Assembly (NCBI GenBank): GCA_033439255.1
Contig: CM065878.1
Span: forward strand, 4,340,001-4,404,000
Reading direction: 5' to 3'
Origin: Hericium rajendrae
Taxonomy: Eukaryota > Basidiomycota > Agaricomycetes > Russulales > Hericiaceae
Length of the DNA: 64,000 nucleotides
Positions 1 to 12,309 of the stretch are shown piece by piece. Position numbers and translations under genes: made by a program. Each line of letters starts with the position of its first letter. The first letter of the stretch is position 1. The notes below the pieces were generated by a model. It worked only from the letters and a program-made list of their open reading frames with translations, did not search any database and was not told where the DNA came from.

Positions 1-933
1 CGTCTAATTGGTCTGATTGTCTGATCATCTGGACCAGACAGAACCAGACAGAATCAGATCAGATTAGACAAAGTCAGACACCATTCAGACAAATGCTGGT
101 TTACTGATGTTAAACATTACGCGTGCTGGCGCGCTTGACCGGGACTCCCTTTGCAGTGGTCTTCTGACCTTCGGAAAGTTCTCGAGCCATGGGCTCTCAT
201 GCCTGTCCCCTTCTCCTCCACTGACCATGGCTACCATGGTCGTGGCTGCGATGGGATTAGACTCAGGAGATTTGAACTTCAGGCTATTGGTAAGTATCTG
301 AGATATTTTCTTTGAAATCCCAATGACCTCACCAACTTTCAGCTGGATAAGAGACTCTAAGACTCATGCGAGGACCTTGGAGGATTCCACGATGGAGGAT
401 ATGGCTGAACGGCGGACTTGCCATTTGATCTCGGGCACTGGTACGTCATTCTTTGAAGGTGACATGTCTGATCGCTTTACTGACTTGTTCTTTGTCGGGT
501 TCTCCTTGTCTACCTCCATTTCAACATCATCACAAATGTATTCATCCCAAGATGGATCATATACTGGCTTTCTTGTGTCAATCGGGCACATGGGGGGTGA
601 GTCATCGGCATTCTGAGGTATGTGGCAAGTTTCGACTGTCTCGTTCCATGAGCTTCGTCTGAGCTTCTTGGCAGGATGACCAAGTCGTTCTCCAGGAATC
701 TTTGGTGCATTCATTGGTCATGATCCCATTGGAGGATCGACTGCTATTGCTTCATCCACTGTAGGTATGACTTGTGAGCCTCGGGGATCAGTTTCCGATG
801 CACGGACTCATGCGTGCTGTTTTGGGCTAGAGGGTACGTGGACACCATCAAATATTTCTTTTTTGGCTCGTGTTCCTGCAGACTGACATGTTTGTCTCTT
901 AGGTTCTTCGACATTCTTTGCCGTGGGATATAC
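1..933 (-). mobile_element. Degraded Ty3/gypsy-like gag-protease linker relic
   Basis: Read on the minus strand, this stretch is an eroded coding sequence that ends at the copia cluster. One part (714-364) encodes a charged, probably disordered stretch with acidic and lysine-rich blocks. Further along the same strand comes a patch containing LKVGEVIGISKKIS, which resembles the linker just before the protease in agaricomycete Ty3/gypsy polyproteins. It is a fossil with several breaks. The first 100 bases are rich in AGACAG-like motifs. The family call rests on one short patch and could be wrong. It may be the other side of the element whose gag lies at 14080-15400, with the copia cluster inserted between them, or a separate relic. 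Confidence 0.4.
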
Positions 934-1551
934 TGTTGAAGTCTTTTGACTCAGCATCCTAGTGCAAAATCACAGCACAGTCAAGGCTCGATCCTAGGTC
1001 CTTCTGCAAGCATGCGGACACCTAGAGTCGAACCTAGGACTTGTGACTAGCTTGTAGTCTCTGAGATTCGATCTTAGAGACACTTGCTTAGTGCGCACTA
1101 CTCGGGAGTTGAACCTATGACCTTATGCTTTAACGCACTAGTCAGGATTCGAACCCGGGACCCTTACAGGTCAGTCTAGCACACTTTACCACTTAGCCAA
1201 CTGGTTGTTGTTACAGCTCTATTTTTCTCGGTCGCATTGCCTTGTCTATTGCTCTGCTTACTCTATGGCTTACTTCACTTTCGCTCTTTCGGGCCTTGCC
1301 CTTGTTGGTTGTGTCTACTGTACAGTTTTGAAGCCACTGCCCGGCAACTTCCGTAGAGCGTCGTACACCTGCGGTCCTATCGACTGTGAGCTCCTTAGTT
1401 GCTCACATTGGACTGCAGGTGCGCTATAGTGTTTCTTTCTCATGTATCTAGTTGCTCACATTGGACTGCAGTCTCTAATCGATCCCTGTGTCTCCCTTTC
1501 GCTTCCTGCGCTCCTGAGTCGCTCCCTATCGCTCAGATTCGCACTTTGACA
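934..1551 (+). repeat. Copia LTR, 618-bp type
   Basis: It starts TGTTGAAGTC and ends CTTTGACA, directly before the primer-binding site. It is the inverted partner of the LTR at 12310-12927. It contains the antisense B-box-like ladder described in the findings. Confidence 0.88.
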
Positions 1552-1563
1552 GGTTATGGGCCC
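1552..1563 (+). other. Primer-binding site, initiator tRNA-Met half-molecule type
   Basis: GGTTATGGGCCC directly follows the LTR. Its complement, GGGCCCATAACC, matches the anticodon arm of initiator tRNA-Met. Use of an internal initiator tRNA fragment as primer is the mode known for Drosophila copia. The same site is at 7820-7831 and 12298-12309 on the minus strand. Confidence 0.8.
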
Positions 1564-2388
1564 TGCGCTCTAGCGAAGTTTTCACATCATCGATATCTGC
1601 CCATCCACTCGTCCGATCTCGCCGATCTTTCGCCAACGACGTCGCCTCTGCGTACCTTCGTTGCGCACAAGTTTTCGCGCCGATCCGCTGAGCCATCCGG
1701 TCTTAACATCGTTGAGTTACTCTGCATCTATCTCTTATATCTCTATCCCCTCCGCTCTCAAAAAGCGTCGACCCTTCATTTTATCGACTTCTACCTTCGA
1801 CAATCAAGCCCGCTACACTATAGTGCCTTGCTGGTCTTCTCCGGTCCGACTCAGATATGTCGAACCCATTTTCGCACCTCATGCAAATTTCGAGGCTTTC
1901 GTCCTCGAACTATGTTCAGTGGAGTGAGGAGATCACCGCGGTCTTGAGGTTGAGGGGTCTATGGGGTATTGTGAGTGGTACTGAGCCCAAGCCGGATGTG
2001 AAGGAGACGGATAAGGTTGCCGATTGGTTGGAGAAGCACGATAAGGCTCTTGGTGCGCTGTTTCTTGCTATTGCCCCGGACCAGCGTATCCATATCCAGG
2101 CTTGCAAGTCCGATGCGAAGCTTATCTGGACCACCCTTCGTTCTGTTCACCTCTCGCAGCGTCCCGGTGCTCGATTCAATGCCTATGACGATCTCTTCTC
2201 CATCCGCAAGGGTGAGGAGGAGTCTCTCGCATCTCTGATGAACCGCATCGATGAGGCCATTCTCCGCGTTCAGAACCTGCGCCCGGACACCTTCGACATC
2301 ACCAAGCTCGACGAGGAGCTCGTTTGCATGACCATGATCCGTTCTCTGCCCTCCGACTACGCCTCCTTCTCCTCTTCCTTGCTCCTAC

Positions 2389-2990
2389 TGTCAAAGTGCG
2401 AATCTGAGCAATAGGGAGCGACTCAGGAGCGCAGGAAGCGAAAGGGAGACACAGGGATCGATTAGAGACTGCAGTCCAATGTGAGCAACTAGATACATGA
2501 GAAAGAAACACTATAGCGCACCTGCAGTCCAATGTGAGCAACTAAGGAGCTCACAGTCGATGGGACCGCAGGTGTACGACGCTCTACGGAAGTTGCCGGG
2601 CAGTGGCTTCAAAACTGTACAGTAGACACAACCAACAAGGGCAAGGCCCGAAAGAGCGAAAGTGAAGTAAGCAGAGCAATAGACAAGGCAATGTGAACGA
2701 GAGAAATAGAACTGTAGCAACAACCAGTTGGCTAAGTGGTAAAGTGTGTTAGACTGACCTGTAAGGGTCCCGGGTTCGAATCCTGACTAGTGCATTAAAG
2801 CATAAGATCATAGGTTCAACTCCCGAGTAGTGCGCACTCAGCAAGTGTCTCTAAGATCGAATCTCAGAGACTACAAGCTAGTCACAAGTCCTAGGCTCGA
2901 CTCCAGGTGTCCGCTTGCAGAAGGACCTAGGATCGAACCTTGACTGTGCTGTGATTTTGCACTAGGATGCTGAGTCAAAAGACTTCAACA
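2389..2990 (-). repeat. Copia 3' LTR, 602-bp type
   Basis: TG...CA bounded. It appears identical to 7832-8433 and is shorter than the 618-bp LTR type of the flanking pieces. Confidence 0.9.
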
Positions 2991-2998
2991 CTCCCCCC
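2991..2998 (-). other. Polypurine tract
   Basis: GGGGGGAG on the minus strand lies directly upstream of the 3' LTR, the standard place for plus-strand priming in LTR retrotransposons. Confidence 0.7.
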
Positions 2999-3122
2999 GG
3001 ATGAGGCATGTCTGAGCAAAAGAAACAAAAGAGTGTAAGTGCAGCAAAGCAAACAGAGACCACGAGAGAAAGAGAGAAAGGAAACATAACACCACTCAGC
3101 TCCCCCCAAATCTCTCGACTCT

Positions 3123-6100
3123 CTAACCTTCAACCAATCCAAACAACTCCCGGCACTTAACAACGCGATCCCTCGCCAGGGCCTTCGTCAGTGCGTCCGC
3201 AGGCATGTCCGCAGTCCCAAGAAACACAGGATGCAACACTCCAGAGTCTACCTGGTCCCTCAACCAGTAGAACCGAAGCTGCATGTGCTTCATGCGACCG
3301 TGGTGCTCCGGGTGCTTCGAAGAGGCAATGGCAGACTGATTGTCCATGTGCAGAGTCGAAGGACGTGACAGGACATCATAGCCAAACTCCGAAAGTAGGT
3401 TGCGCATCCAACAGACCTCCTGACCAGCGTCGAAGGCAGCAATGTACTCAGCCTCTGTAGTGGAGGTGGCAACAATTGTCTGAAGCCTCGAACGCCAGCT
3501 GACAGCACCGGTACCAATGCGGAGGACATAGCCAGATGTGGAGCGACCGTTGTCCGGGTTGCCTGCATGATCAGCATCAGAATAGGCAGAGAAGAGCTCA
3601 GGCAAAGTCCCAGAGGGACTCGGACCATAAGCAAGCTTCAAGTCGACTGTGCCCTTGAGATACTTGAGCAAGTGCTGAACGGCCTTCCAATGTGCCATGC
3701 CAGGATTGGAGGTGAAGTGGCAGAGGACCCCGACAGCATAAGCAATGTCTGGGCGAGTGCCACCTGCGAGATAGAGGAGAGAACCAACTGCACTGATGTA
3801 GGGAATGCTCTCCATCTCCTCGCGATCCTGCGGGGTCTGCGGACTCATGGCCTTCGAAAGCTGCAATCCAGGCTCCATCGGCGTCGAGAGAGGCTTGCAA
3901 TCATTGTGATTGTAGCGCTCGAGCATGTCCAGGATGTACTGCCGCTGGGAGAGGAAGAGACGACGAGTAGAGCGATCCCGGGTCACTGCAACACCGAGGA
4001 GAAATGAAGTCGCACCCAAATCCCGAAGCTTGAAGTGAGAGGCTAACTCCTCCAAGAGCTCGTCAAGAAGCTTCTCCGAGTTGGATGCCATCGTCCCATC
4101 GTCCACAAAGACAGGCACTATGACTCGCACATCACCCTTCTGGAACACATAGATGCTGTTGTCCGAGTGAATGCAGGTGAAGCCCATCTTGTGCACAAGG
4201 ATCTTCGTCAACTTCTTCTTCCACAACAGCGCGGCCTGCTTCAACCCATAGATAGACTTCATCAGCGCAGACACATCACCTGGATCACCCTCTACAAACC
4301 CCTCTGGCTGCTTCATGTAGACCTCTGCATCGAGATCACCATTGATGAAGGCATGGGAGATGTCGAAAGAGCGAAGGGAGAGGTCCTCGACAGCTGCAAG
4401 AGCAAGGACAGTCCGAATAGAGGCAAACTTGCATGTGGGAGCGAAGGTCTCGTTGAAATCCATGCCTGGCCGCTGGCTAAACCCCTTGGCAACCAATCGA
4501 GCCTTGTATCGCTCGATAGAGCCGTCCGGGTTCTGCTTGATCTTGAAGACCCACCGGGACCCAATCGCAGTGCGACCAGGTGGAAGCGGACCTACAGACC
4601 AAGTGCCATTGCGCTTGTGGGCCTCCATCTCCTCCTGACATGCGAGAAGCCAGTCCTGTGCATCGGGGCGTTGCATTGCCTCGCGAAAGGACATGGGCTC
4701 GGAATCAGCAGAAGAGAGCATCGCACCTTCGGAGAGAAGATCAAGCTCATCTGGGCTGTCTCTCTCCTGTTCCTCGAGCTCTGAAGCATCAGCTGAAGTC
4801 TGCTCGACGTCCTCAACGTCCGAGCCAGATCCAGATGACAACACTGCAGGTGTAGGCTCCCGAGCTTCATGAATGGAGGGCGGAGGAGCTTGGACCTTTG
4901 TAGAAGACTTGGCCGCGGACTTGATCTTGGACCCAGAGGGCTTCGGATCGGTCTTGGGAGTCTTCCACCACTCGCCAGGTTGCTTGCGCTCTCGAGTTCC
5001 TCGACGCTCTGGCAAGGCAGGCGCGGTCCCTCGAGTCACAGAGCGACCCCGACGAGCAGGCTGAACAGCAGGGGCTGCAGCAGGCAGCAGAGCAGCAGGG
5101 GCTGCGGGCAGAGGAGAGAGTGCCGGTTCAACGTTGTGCTCCTGTTCTTCAGCAGCAGGCTGTCTTCTGACTGACGGCTGAGAAGAGGGAGCGTCACCAT
5201 CCCCCTCCAGAACCGGTACAATCATCGGAGCAGAATCCTGAGCATCAGGCGAGGAAGCAAGCAAACGCGAAGAAGAAGAGGATGTAGACGTCAATGGGGA
5301 GTTCCTAGAACGACTAGGAAAGTCACGCTCATCGAAAGTGGCACACTCACTGATTACAGACTTGCGAGTCTGTGGATTATAAAACTTCCAACCCTTGTAC
5401 CCCTCCGGATACCCGATAAAGATGCACTTCTCCATATGGGGATCCAGGGACCTCCTTTTGTCCTTCTGCACATGCACATAGGCCGCACATCCCTACACTC
5501 GCAGACGCGAGACATCAGGCTTCGCACCATGCCAGAGCTGATAGGGAGTGGCATTCTCAACGGCAGAGGTACTCACACGGTTCCAAACGTGCACATAAGC
5601 CGCCAGACACTCACCCCAGAATGTCTTTGGCAGCCCAGACTCCGCCAGCATCGTGGTAACCCCCTCATCCATCGTACGGTTCGCACGCTCAGCTACTCCA
5701 TTTTGCTGAGGCCTGTTCCGCACGGTATGTTGACGAGTGATGCCTGCAGCAGTGGTAAAAGCAATGAACTCGTTCGACATGTACTCACCCCCCTTATCAT
5801 CTCGCAAGCCCTTGATCTGCAAGTCAAAGTGATTCTCAGCATAAGCTTTGAATGCCTTGAATGCAGCAAAGGCCCCATCCTTCGTGCGAAGCAGATAGAT
5901 GGTGCGGAAGTGGGAGTAGTCATCGATGAAGCTGATCCAGTACTTGTAACCTCCGATAGACTGAACAACGAGAGGGCCATGAAGATCTGTGTGAATAAGC
6001 TGCAAAGGCGAGTCCGCACGAGATAAAGAGCTCGGAAAGGGATCTGCATGCATCTTGCCTGCGAGACAAGCGACACAGATTGGATCCGGTGTTGCAGACG

Positions 6101-7526
6101 ACTGGAGATCGAGGCCAGTAACGAGGTCTTCACGAATGAGGCGCTGGACACCAGCAATGTGATGATGACAGAGTCGACGATGCCAGAGAGACATATCGAG
6201 AGGGAGAGTCGATGCAAGACGTGCAAAGGCGATCGAGTGGACAGTGTGACCCTCGAGGAAGGCAGAGTTCGAGCCGTTGACTCGAGCAGTGAAGAACAGC
6301 TCACCAGTGCGCTCAAATCGCATACAGTCGCCTTTGATCACAACAGTGAAGCCCTTGGCTCGAGTGAGGAAGAGGACTGAGAGGAGATTATTGCGGAGAT
6401 CAGGGACATGAAGGACTCGAGTAAAGATGACTGGCTGCTGCTCCTTTCCTCCGACCACTGGCACAAACTGAACCGAGCCTACTCCTGCAGCATAGACGAC
6501 CTTGTTGTCTGCGAGACGAACGGGAACAACGTGCGGAGTGTAGTCGATGAACCAATGGCGATGAGAGGTCATATGAGACGTGGCCCCAGTGTCTGCATTC
6601 CAGGAATCGTCAGCAACGAAGGAGGGTGAGGCAGAGGCTGCGAGAGAGAGTGAGAGTGAAGGACTTGCACTTCCAGCAAACTCTTGAACGACGGAGGCAG
6701 AATGAGCGACCGCGGGAACTGCAAAGGTAGATCCTGATGCCATTGCCTTCTGTTTCTCGTCCCAGGCCTTCCGATGACACTGTTCTTCGCTATGACCACC
6801 TCTCTTGCAGTATGTGCACGTCACACGCGGGCCTGAGGGCGTACCAGAGGGCTTGCCACCAGTCCGCGGAGGCTTGGAGAAAGTCCGAAGTGCAGAGGCA
6901 CCATCCTTGCCTGAAACGTCGCCGGATCGATGCATGCGATTGATCTCCTCGTTGCGGAATGCTGCCTGAAGCGACGAACGATCCATCTTCTCGAGTAGGA
7001 GCAAGGAAGAGGAGAAGGAGGCGTAGTCGGAGGGCAGAGAACGGATCATGGTCATGCAAACGAGCTCCTCGTCGAGCTTGGTGATGTCGAAGGTGTCCGG
7101 GCGCAGGTTCTGAACGCGGAGAATGGCCTCATCGATGCGGTTCATCAGAGATGCGAGAGACTCCTCCTCACCCTTGCGGATGGAGAAGAGATCGTCATAG
7201 GCATTGAATCGAGCACCGGGACGCTGCGAGAGGTGAACAGAACGAAGGGTGGTCCAGATAAGCTTAGCATCGGACTTGCAAGCCTGGATATGGATGCGCT
7301 GGTCCGGGGCAATAGCAAGAAACAGCGCACCAAGAGCCTTATCGTGCTTCTCCAACCAATCGGCAACCTTATCCGTCTCCTTCACATCCGGCTTGGGCTC
7401 AGTACCACTCACAATACCCCATAGACCCCTCAACCTCAAGACCGCGGTGATCTCCTCACTCCACTGAACATAGTTCGAGGACGAAAGCCTCGAAATTTGC
7501 ATGAGGTGAGAAAATGGGTTCGACAT
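3123..7526 (-). pseudogene. Copia gag-pol coding region (about one break)
   Basis: The coding region runs from about 7526 down to 3123. In order it shows: a UBN2-type gag N-terminus; a CCHC zinc knuckle (CTYCKRGGHSEEQC); an aspartic protease core (ADTGATSHM); the GAG-pre-integrase zinc-binding region (WHRRLCHHHIAGV); a copia integrase core (HTDLHGPL, FIDDYS, RPQQNGVAERANRT); a low-complexity linker; a copia reverse transcriptase (RWVFKIK, SFDISHAFINGDL, FVDDG at the catalytic site, where many relatives have YVDD); and RNase H (YSDADHAG, STTEAEYIA). The sister copy at 8434-12004 shows the same order. It would make a Gag-Pol polyprotein for reverse transcription and integration. It is treated as a fossil; about one break is apparent. 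Confidence 0.9.
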
Positions 7527-7819
7527 ATCTGAGTCGGACCGGGGAAGACCAGCAAGGCACTATAGTGTAGCGGGCTTGATCGTCGAAGGTAGAAGTCGAT
7601 AAAATGAAGGGTCGACGCTTTTTGGGAGCGGAGGGGATAGAGATATAAGAGATAGATGCAGAGTAACTCAACGATGTTAAGACCGGATGGCTCAGCGGAT
7701 CGGCGCGAAAACTTGTGGACAACGAAGGTACGCAGAGGCGACGTCGTTGGCGAAAGATCGGCGAGATCGGACAAGTGGATGGGCAGATATCGATGATGTG
7801 AAAACTTCGCTAGAGCGCA

Positions 7820-7831
7820 GGGCCCATAACC
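7820..7831 (-). other. Primer-binding site
   Basis: The minus strand reads GGTTATGGGCCC, complementary to the initiator tRNA-Met anticodon arm, as in the other copies. Confidence 0.8.
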
Positions 7832-8433
7832 TGTCAAAGTGCGAATCTGAGCAATAGGGAGCGACTCAGGAGCGCAGGAAGCGAAAGGGAGACACAGGGA
7901 TCGATTAGAGACTGCAGTCCAATGTGAGCAACTAGATACATGAGAAAGAAACACTATAGCGCACCTGCAGTCCAATGTGAGCAACTAAGGAGCTCACAGT
8001 CGATGGGACCGCAGGTGTACGACGCTCTACGGAAGTTGCCGGGCAGTGGCTTCAAAACTGTACAGTAGACACAACCAACAAGGGCAAGGCCCGAAAGAGC
8101 GAAAGTGAAGTAAGCAGAGCAATAGACAAGGCAATGTGAACGAGAGAAATAGAACTGTAGCAACAACCAGTTGGCTAAGTGGTAAAGTGTGTTAGACTGA
8201 CCTGTAAGGGTCCCGGGTTCGAATCCTGACTAGTGCATTAAAGCATAAGATCATAGGTTCAACTCCCGAGTAGTGCGCACTCAGCAAGTGTCTCTAAGAT
8301 CGAATCTCAGAGACTACAAGCTAGTCACAAGTCCTAGGCTCGACTCCAGGTGTCCGCTTGCAGAAGGACCTAGGATCGAACCTTGACTGTGCTGTGATTT
8401 TGCACTAGGATGCTGAGTCAAAAGACTTCAACA
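7832..8433 (-). repeat. Copia 5' LTR, 602-bp type
   Basis: Paired with 2389-2990 and followed on the minus strand by the primer-binding site at 7820-7831. Confidence 0.9.
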
Positions 8434-11400
8434 AGAGACGACGAGTAGAGCGATCCCGGGTCACTGCAACACCGAGGAGAAATGAAGTCGCACCCAAATC
8501 CCGAAGCTTGAAGTGAGAGGCTAGCTCCTCCAAGAGCTCGTCAAGAAGCTTCTCCGAGTTGGATGCCATCGTCCCATCGTCCACAAAGACAGGCACTATG
8601 ACTCGCACATCACCCTTCTGGAACACATAGATGCTGTTGTCCGAGTGAATGCAGGTGAAGCCCATCTTGTGCACAAGGATCTTCGTCAACTTCTTCTTCC
8701 ACAACAGCGCGGCCTGCTTCAACCCATAGATAGACTTCATCAGCACAGACACATCACCTGGATCGCCCTCTACAAACCCCTCCGGCTGCTTCATGTAGAC
8801 CTCTGCATCGAGATCACCGTTGATGAAGGCATGGGAGATGTCGAAAGAGCGAAGGGAGAGGTCCTCGACGGCTGCAAGAGCAAGGACAGTGCGAATAGAG
8901 GCAAACTTGCATGTAGGAGCAAAGGTCTCGTTGAAGTCCATGCCTGGACGCTGGCTAAACCCCTTGGCAACCAATCGAGCCTTGTATCGCTCGATAGAGC
9001 CGTCCGGGTTCCGCTTGATCTTGAAGACCCACCGGGACCCAATCGCAGTGCGACCAGGTGGAAGCGGACCTACAGACCAAGTGCCATTGCGCTTGTGGGC
9101 CTCCATCTCCTCCTGACATGCGAGAAGCCAGTCCTGCGCGTCAGGGCGCTGCATCGCCTCGCGAAAGGACATGGGCTCTGAATCAGCAGAAGAGAGCATC
9201 GCACCTTCGGAGAGAAGATCAAGCTCATCCGGGCTGTCTCTCTCCTGTTCCTCGGGCTCTGAAGCATCAGCTGAAGTCTGCTCGACGTCCTCAATGTCCG
9301 AGCCAGATCCAGATGACGAGACTGCAGGTGTAGGCTCCCGAGCTTCATGAATGGAGGGCGGAGGAGCTTGGACCTTGGTAGAAGACTTGGCCGCGGACTT
9401 GATCTTGGACCCAGAGGGCTTCGGATCGGTCTTGGGAGTCTTCCACCACTCGCCAGGTTGCTTGCGCTCTCGAGTTCCTCGACGCTCTGGCAAGGCAGGC
9501 GCGGTCCCTCGAGTCACAGAGCGACCCCGACGAGCAGGTTGAACAGCAGGGGCTGCAGCAGGCGGTAGAGCAGCAGGGGCTGCGGGTGGAGGAGAGTGTG
9601 CCGGTTCAACGTTGTGCTCCTGTTCTTCAGCAGCAGGCTGTCTTCTGACTGACGGCTGAGAAGAGGGAGCGTCACCATCCCCCTCCAGAACCGGTACAAT
9701 CATTGGAGCAGAATCCTGAGCATCAGGCGAGGAAGCGAGCAAACGCGGAGGAGAAGAGGGTGTAGACGTCGATGGGGAGTTCCTAGAACGACTAGGAAAG
9801 TCACGCTCATCGAAAGTGGCACACTCACTGATTACAGACTTGCGAGTCTGCGGATTATAAAACTTCCAACCCTTGTACCCCTCCGGATACCCGATAAAGA
9901 TGCACTTCTCCATATGGGGATCCAGGGACCTCCTCTTGTCCTTCTGCACATGCACATAGGCCGCACATCCCCACACTCGCAGACGCGAGACATCAGGCTT
10001 CGCGCCATGCCAGAGTTGGTAGGGAGTGGCATTCTCGACGGCAGACGTACCCACACGGTTCCAAACGTGCACATAGGCTGCCAAACACTCACCCCAGAAT
10101 GTCTTCGGCAGCCCAGACTCTGCCAGCATCGTGGTAACCCCCTCATCCATCGTACGGTTTGCACGCTCAGCTACTCCATTTTGCTGAGGCCTGTTCCGCA
10201 CGGTATGTTGACGAGTGATACCTGCAGCGGTGGTAAAAGCGATGAACTCGTTCGACATGTACTCACCCCCCTTATCATCTCGCAAGCCCTTGATCTGCGA
10301 GTCAAAGTGATTCTCAGCATAAGCTTTGAATGCCTTGAAAGCAGCAAAGGCTCCATCCTTCGTGCGAAGCAGATAGATGGTGCGGAAGCGGGAGTAGTCG
10401 TCAATGAAGCTGATCCAGTACTTGTAACCTCCGATGGACTGAACAACGAGAGGGCCATGAAGATCTGTGTGAATAAGCTGCAAAGGCGAGTCCGCGCGAG
10501 ATAAGGAGCTCGGAAAGGGATCTGCATGCATCTTGCCTGCGAGACAAGCGACACAGATTGGATCCGGTGTTGCAGACGACTGGAGATCGAGGCCAGTAAC
10601 GAGGTCTTCACGAATGAGGCGCTGGACACCAGCAATGTGATGGTGACAGAGTCGACGATGCCAGAGGGACATGTCGAGAGGTAGAGTCGATGCGAGGCGT
10701 GCAAAGGCGATCGAGTGGACAGTGTGACCCTCGAGAAAGGCAGAGTTCGAGCCATTGACTCGAGCAGTGAAGAATAGCTCGCCAGCTCGTTCGAATTGCA
10801 TGCAGTCGCCCTTGATCACAACAGTAAAACCCTTGGCTCGGGTGAGAAAGAGAACTGAGAGGAGATTATTGCGGAGATCAGGGACATGAAGAACTCGAGT
10901 AAAGATGACTGGCTGCTGCTCCTTTCCTCCGACCACTGGCACAAACTGAACCGAGCCTACTCCTGCTGCATAGACCACCTTGTTGTCTGCGAGACGAACA
11001 GGAATGACGTGCGGAGTGTAGTCGATGAACCAATGGCGATGAGAGGTCATATGAGACGTGGCCCCAGTGTCTGCATTCCAGGAATCATCAGCAACGAAGG
11101 AGGGTGCGGCAGAGGCTGCGAGAGAGAGTGAGAGTGAAGGACTTGCACTTCCAGCAAACTCTTGAACAACGGAGGCAGAATGAGCGACCGCGGGAGCTGC
11201 AAAGGTAGATCCTGACGCCATTGCCTTCTGCTTCTCGTCCCAGGCCTTCCGATGACATTGTTCTTCGCTATGACCACCTCTCTTGCAGTATGTGCACGTC
11301 ACACGCGGGCCTGAAGGCGTACCAGAGGGCTTGCCACCGGTCCGCGGAGGCTTGGAGAAAGTCCGAAGTGCAGAGGCACCATCCTTGCCTGAAACGTCGC

Positions 11401-12004
11401 CGGATCGATGCATCCGATTGATCTCCTCGTTGCGGAATGCTGCCTGAAGCGACGAACGATCCATCTTCTCGAGTAGGAGCAAGGAAGAGGAGAAGGAGGC
11501 GTAGTCGGAGGGCAGAGAACGGATCATGGTCATGCAAACGAGCTCCTCGTCGAGCTTGGTGATGTCGAAGGTGTCCGGGCGCAGGTTCTGAACGCGGAGA
11601 ATGGCCTCATCGATGCGGTTCATCAGAGATGCGAGAGACTCCTCCTCACCCTTGCGGATGGAGAAGAGATCGTCATAGGCATTGAATCGAGCACCGGGAC
11701 GCTGCGAGAGGTGAACAGAACGAAGGGTGGTCCAGATAAGCTTCGCATCGGACTTGCAAGCCTGGATATGGATACGCTGGTCCGGGGCAATAGCAAGAAA
11801 CAGCGCACCAAGAGCCTTATCGTGCTTCTCCAACCAATCGGCAACCTTATCCGTCTCCTTCACATCCGGCTTGGGCTCAGTACCACTCACAATACCCCAT
11901 AGACCCCTCAACCTCAAGACCGCGGTGATCTCCTCACTCCACTGAACATAGTTCGAGGACGAAAGCCTCGAAATTTGCATGAGGTGCGAAAATGGGTTCG
12001 ACAT
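8434..12004 (-). pseudogene. Copia gag-pol coding region, 3' part absent
   Basis: About 1190 codons are open, starting MSNPFSHLMQ at 12004. Gag, CCHC knuckle, protease, GAG-pre-integrase, integrase core and the first half of reverse transcriptase are present, including SFDISHAFINGDL and FVDDG. The frame then runs into the neighbouring LTR. Codon use and sequence are close to the element at 2389-8433. As it stands it could not complete reverse transcription. Confidence 0.88.
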
Positions 12005-12297
12005 ATCTGAGTCGGACCGGAGAAGACCAGCAAGGCACTATAGTGTAGCGGGCTTGATTGTCGAAGGTAGAAGTCGATAAAATGAAGGGTCGACGCTTTT
12101 TGAGAGCGGAGGGGATAGAGATATAAGAGATAGATGCAGAGTAACTCAACGATGTTAAGACCGGATGGCTCAGCGGATCGGCGCGAAAACTTGTGCGCAA
12201 CGAAGGTACGCAGAGGCGACGTCGTTGGCGAAAGATCGGCGAGATCGGACGAGTGGATGGGCAGATATCGATGATGTGAAAACTTCGCTAGAGCGCA

Positions 12298-12309
12298 GGG
12301 CCCATAACC
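12298..12309 (-). other. Primer-binding site
   Basis: Same 12-bp site as at 1552 and 7820, directly inside the 5' LTR. Confidence 0.8.

Larger units (their letters stand above)
934..2388 (+). mobile_element. Ty1/copia fragment: LTR, primer site and start of gag
   Basis: A 618-bp LTR (934-1551, TG...CA) is followed by a primer-binding site (1552-1563), a leader and the gag start at 1857 (protein begins MSNPFSHLMQ). It ends where the minus-strand copia element begins at 2389. The piece is a near-identical inverted copy of the 5' end of the element at 8434-12927; only about two LTR differences were noticed. It is a fossil piece without a pol region. No target duplication is seen at its outer edge. 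Confidence 0.88.
2389..8433 (-). mobile_element. Ty1/copia LTR retrotransposon, nearly whole
   Basis: This 6.05-kb element has two 602-bp LTRs (2389-2990 and 7832-8433) with no difference noticed by eye, so the insertion looks young. The primer-binding site is at 7820-7831 and the polypurine tract GGGGGGAG is at 2991-2998. The gag-pol region covers 7526-3123. The order gag, protease, integrase, reverse transcriptase, RNase H is the Ty1/copia order. The coding region is broken in about one place. The 5-bp flanks (CCTAC left, AGAGA right) do not match, so no target duplication is visible. It sits between two pieces of a sister element. Confidence 0.93.
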
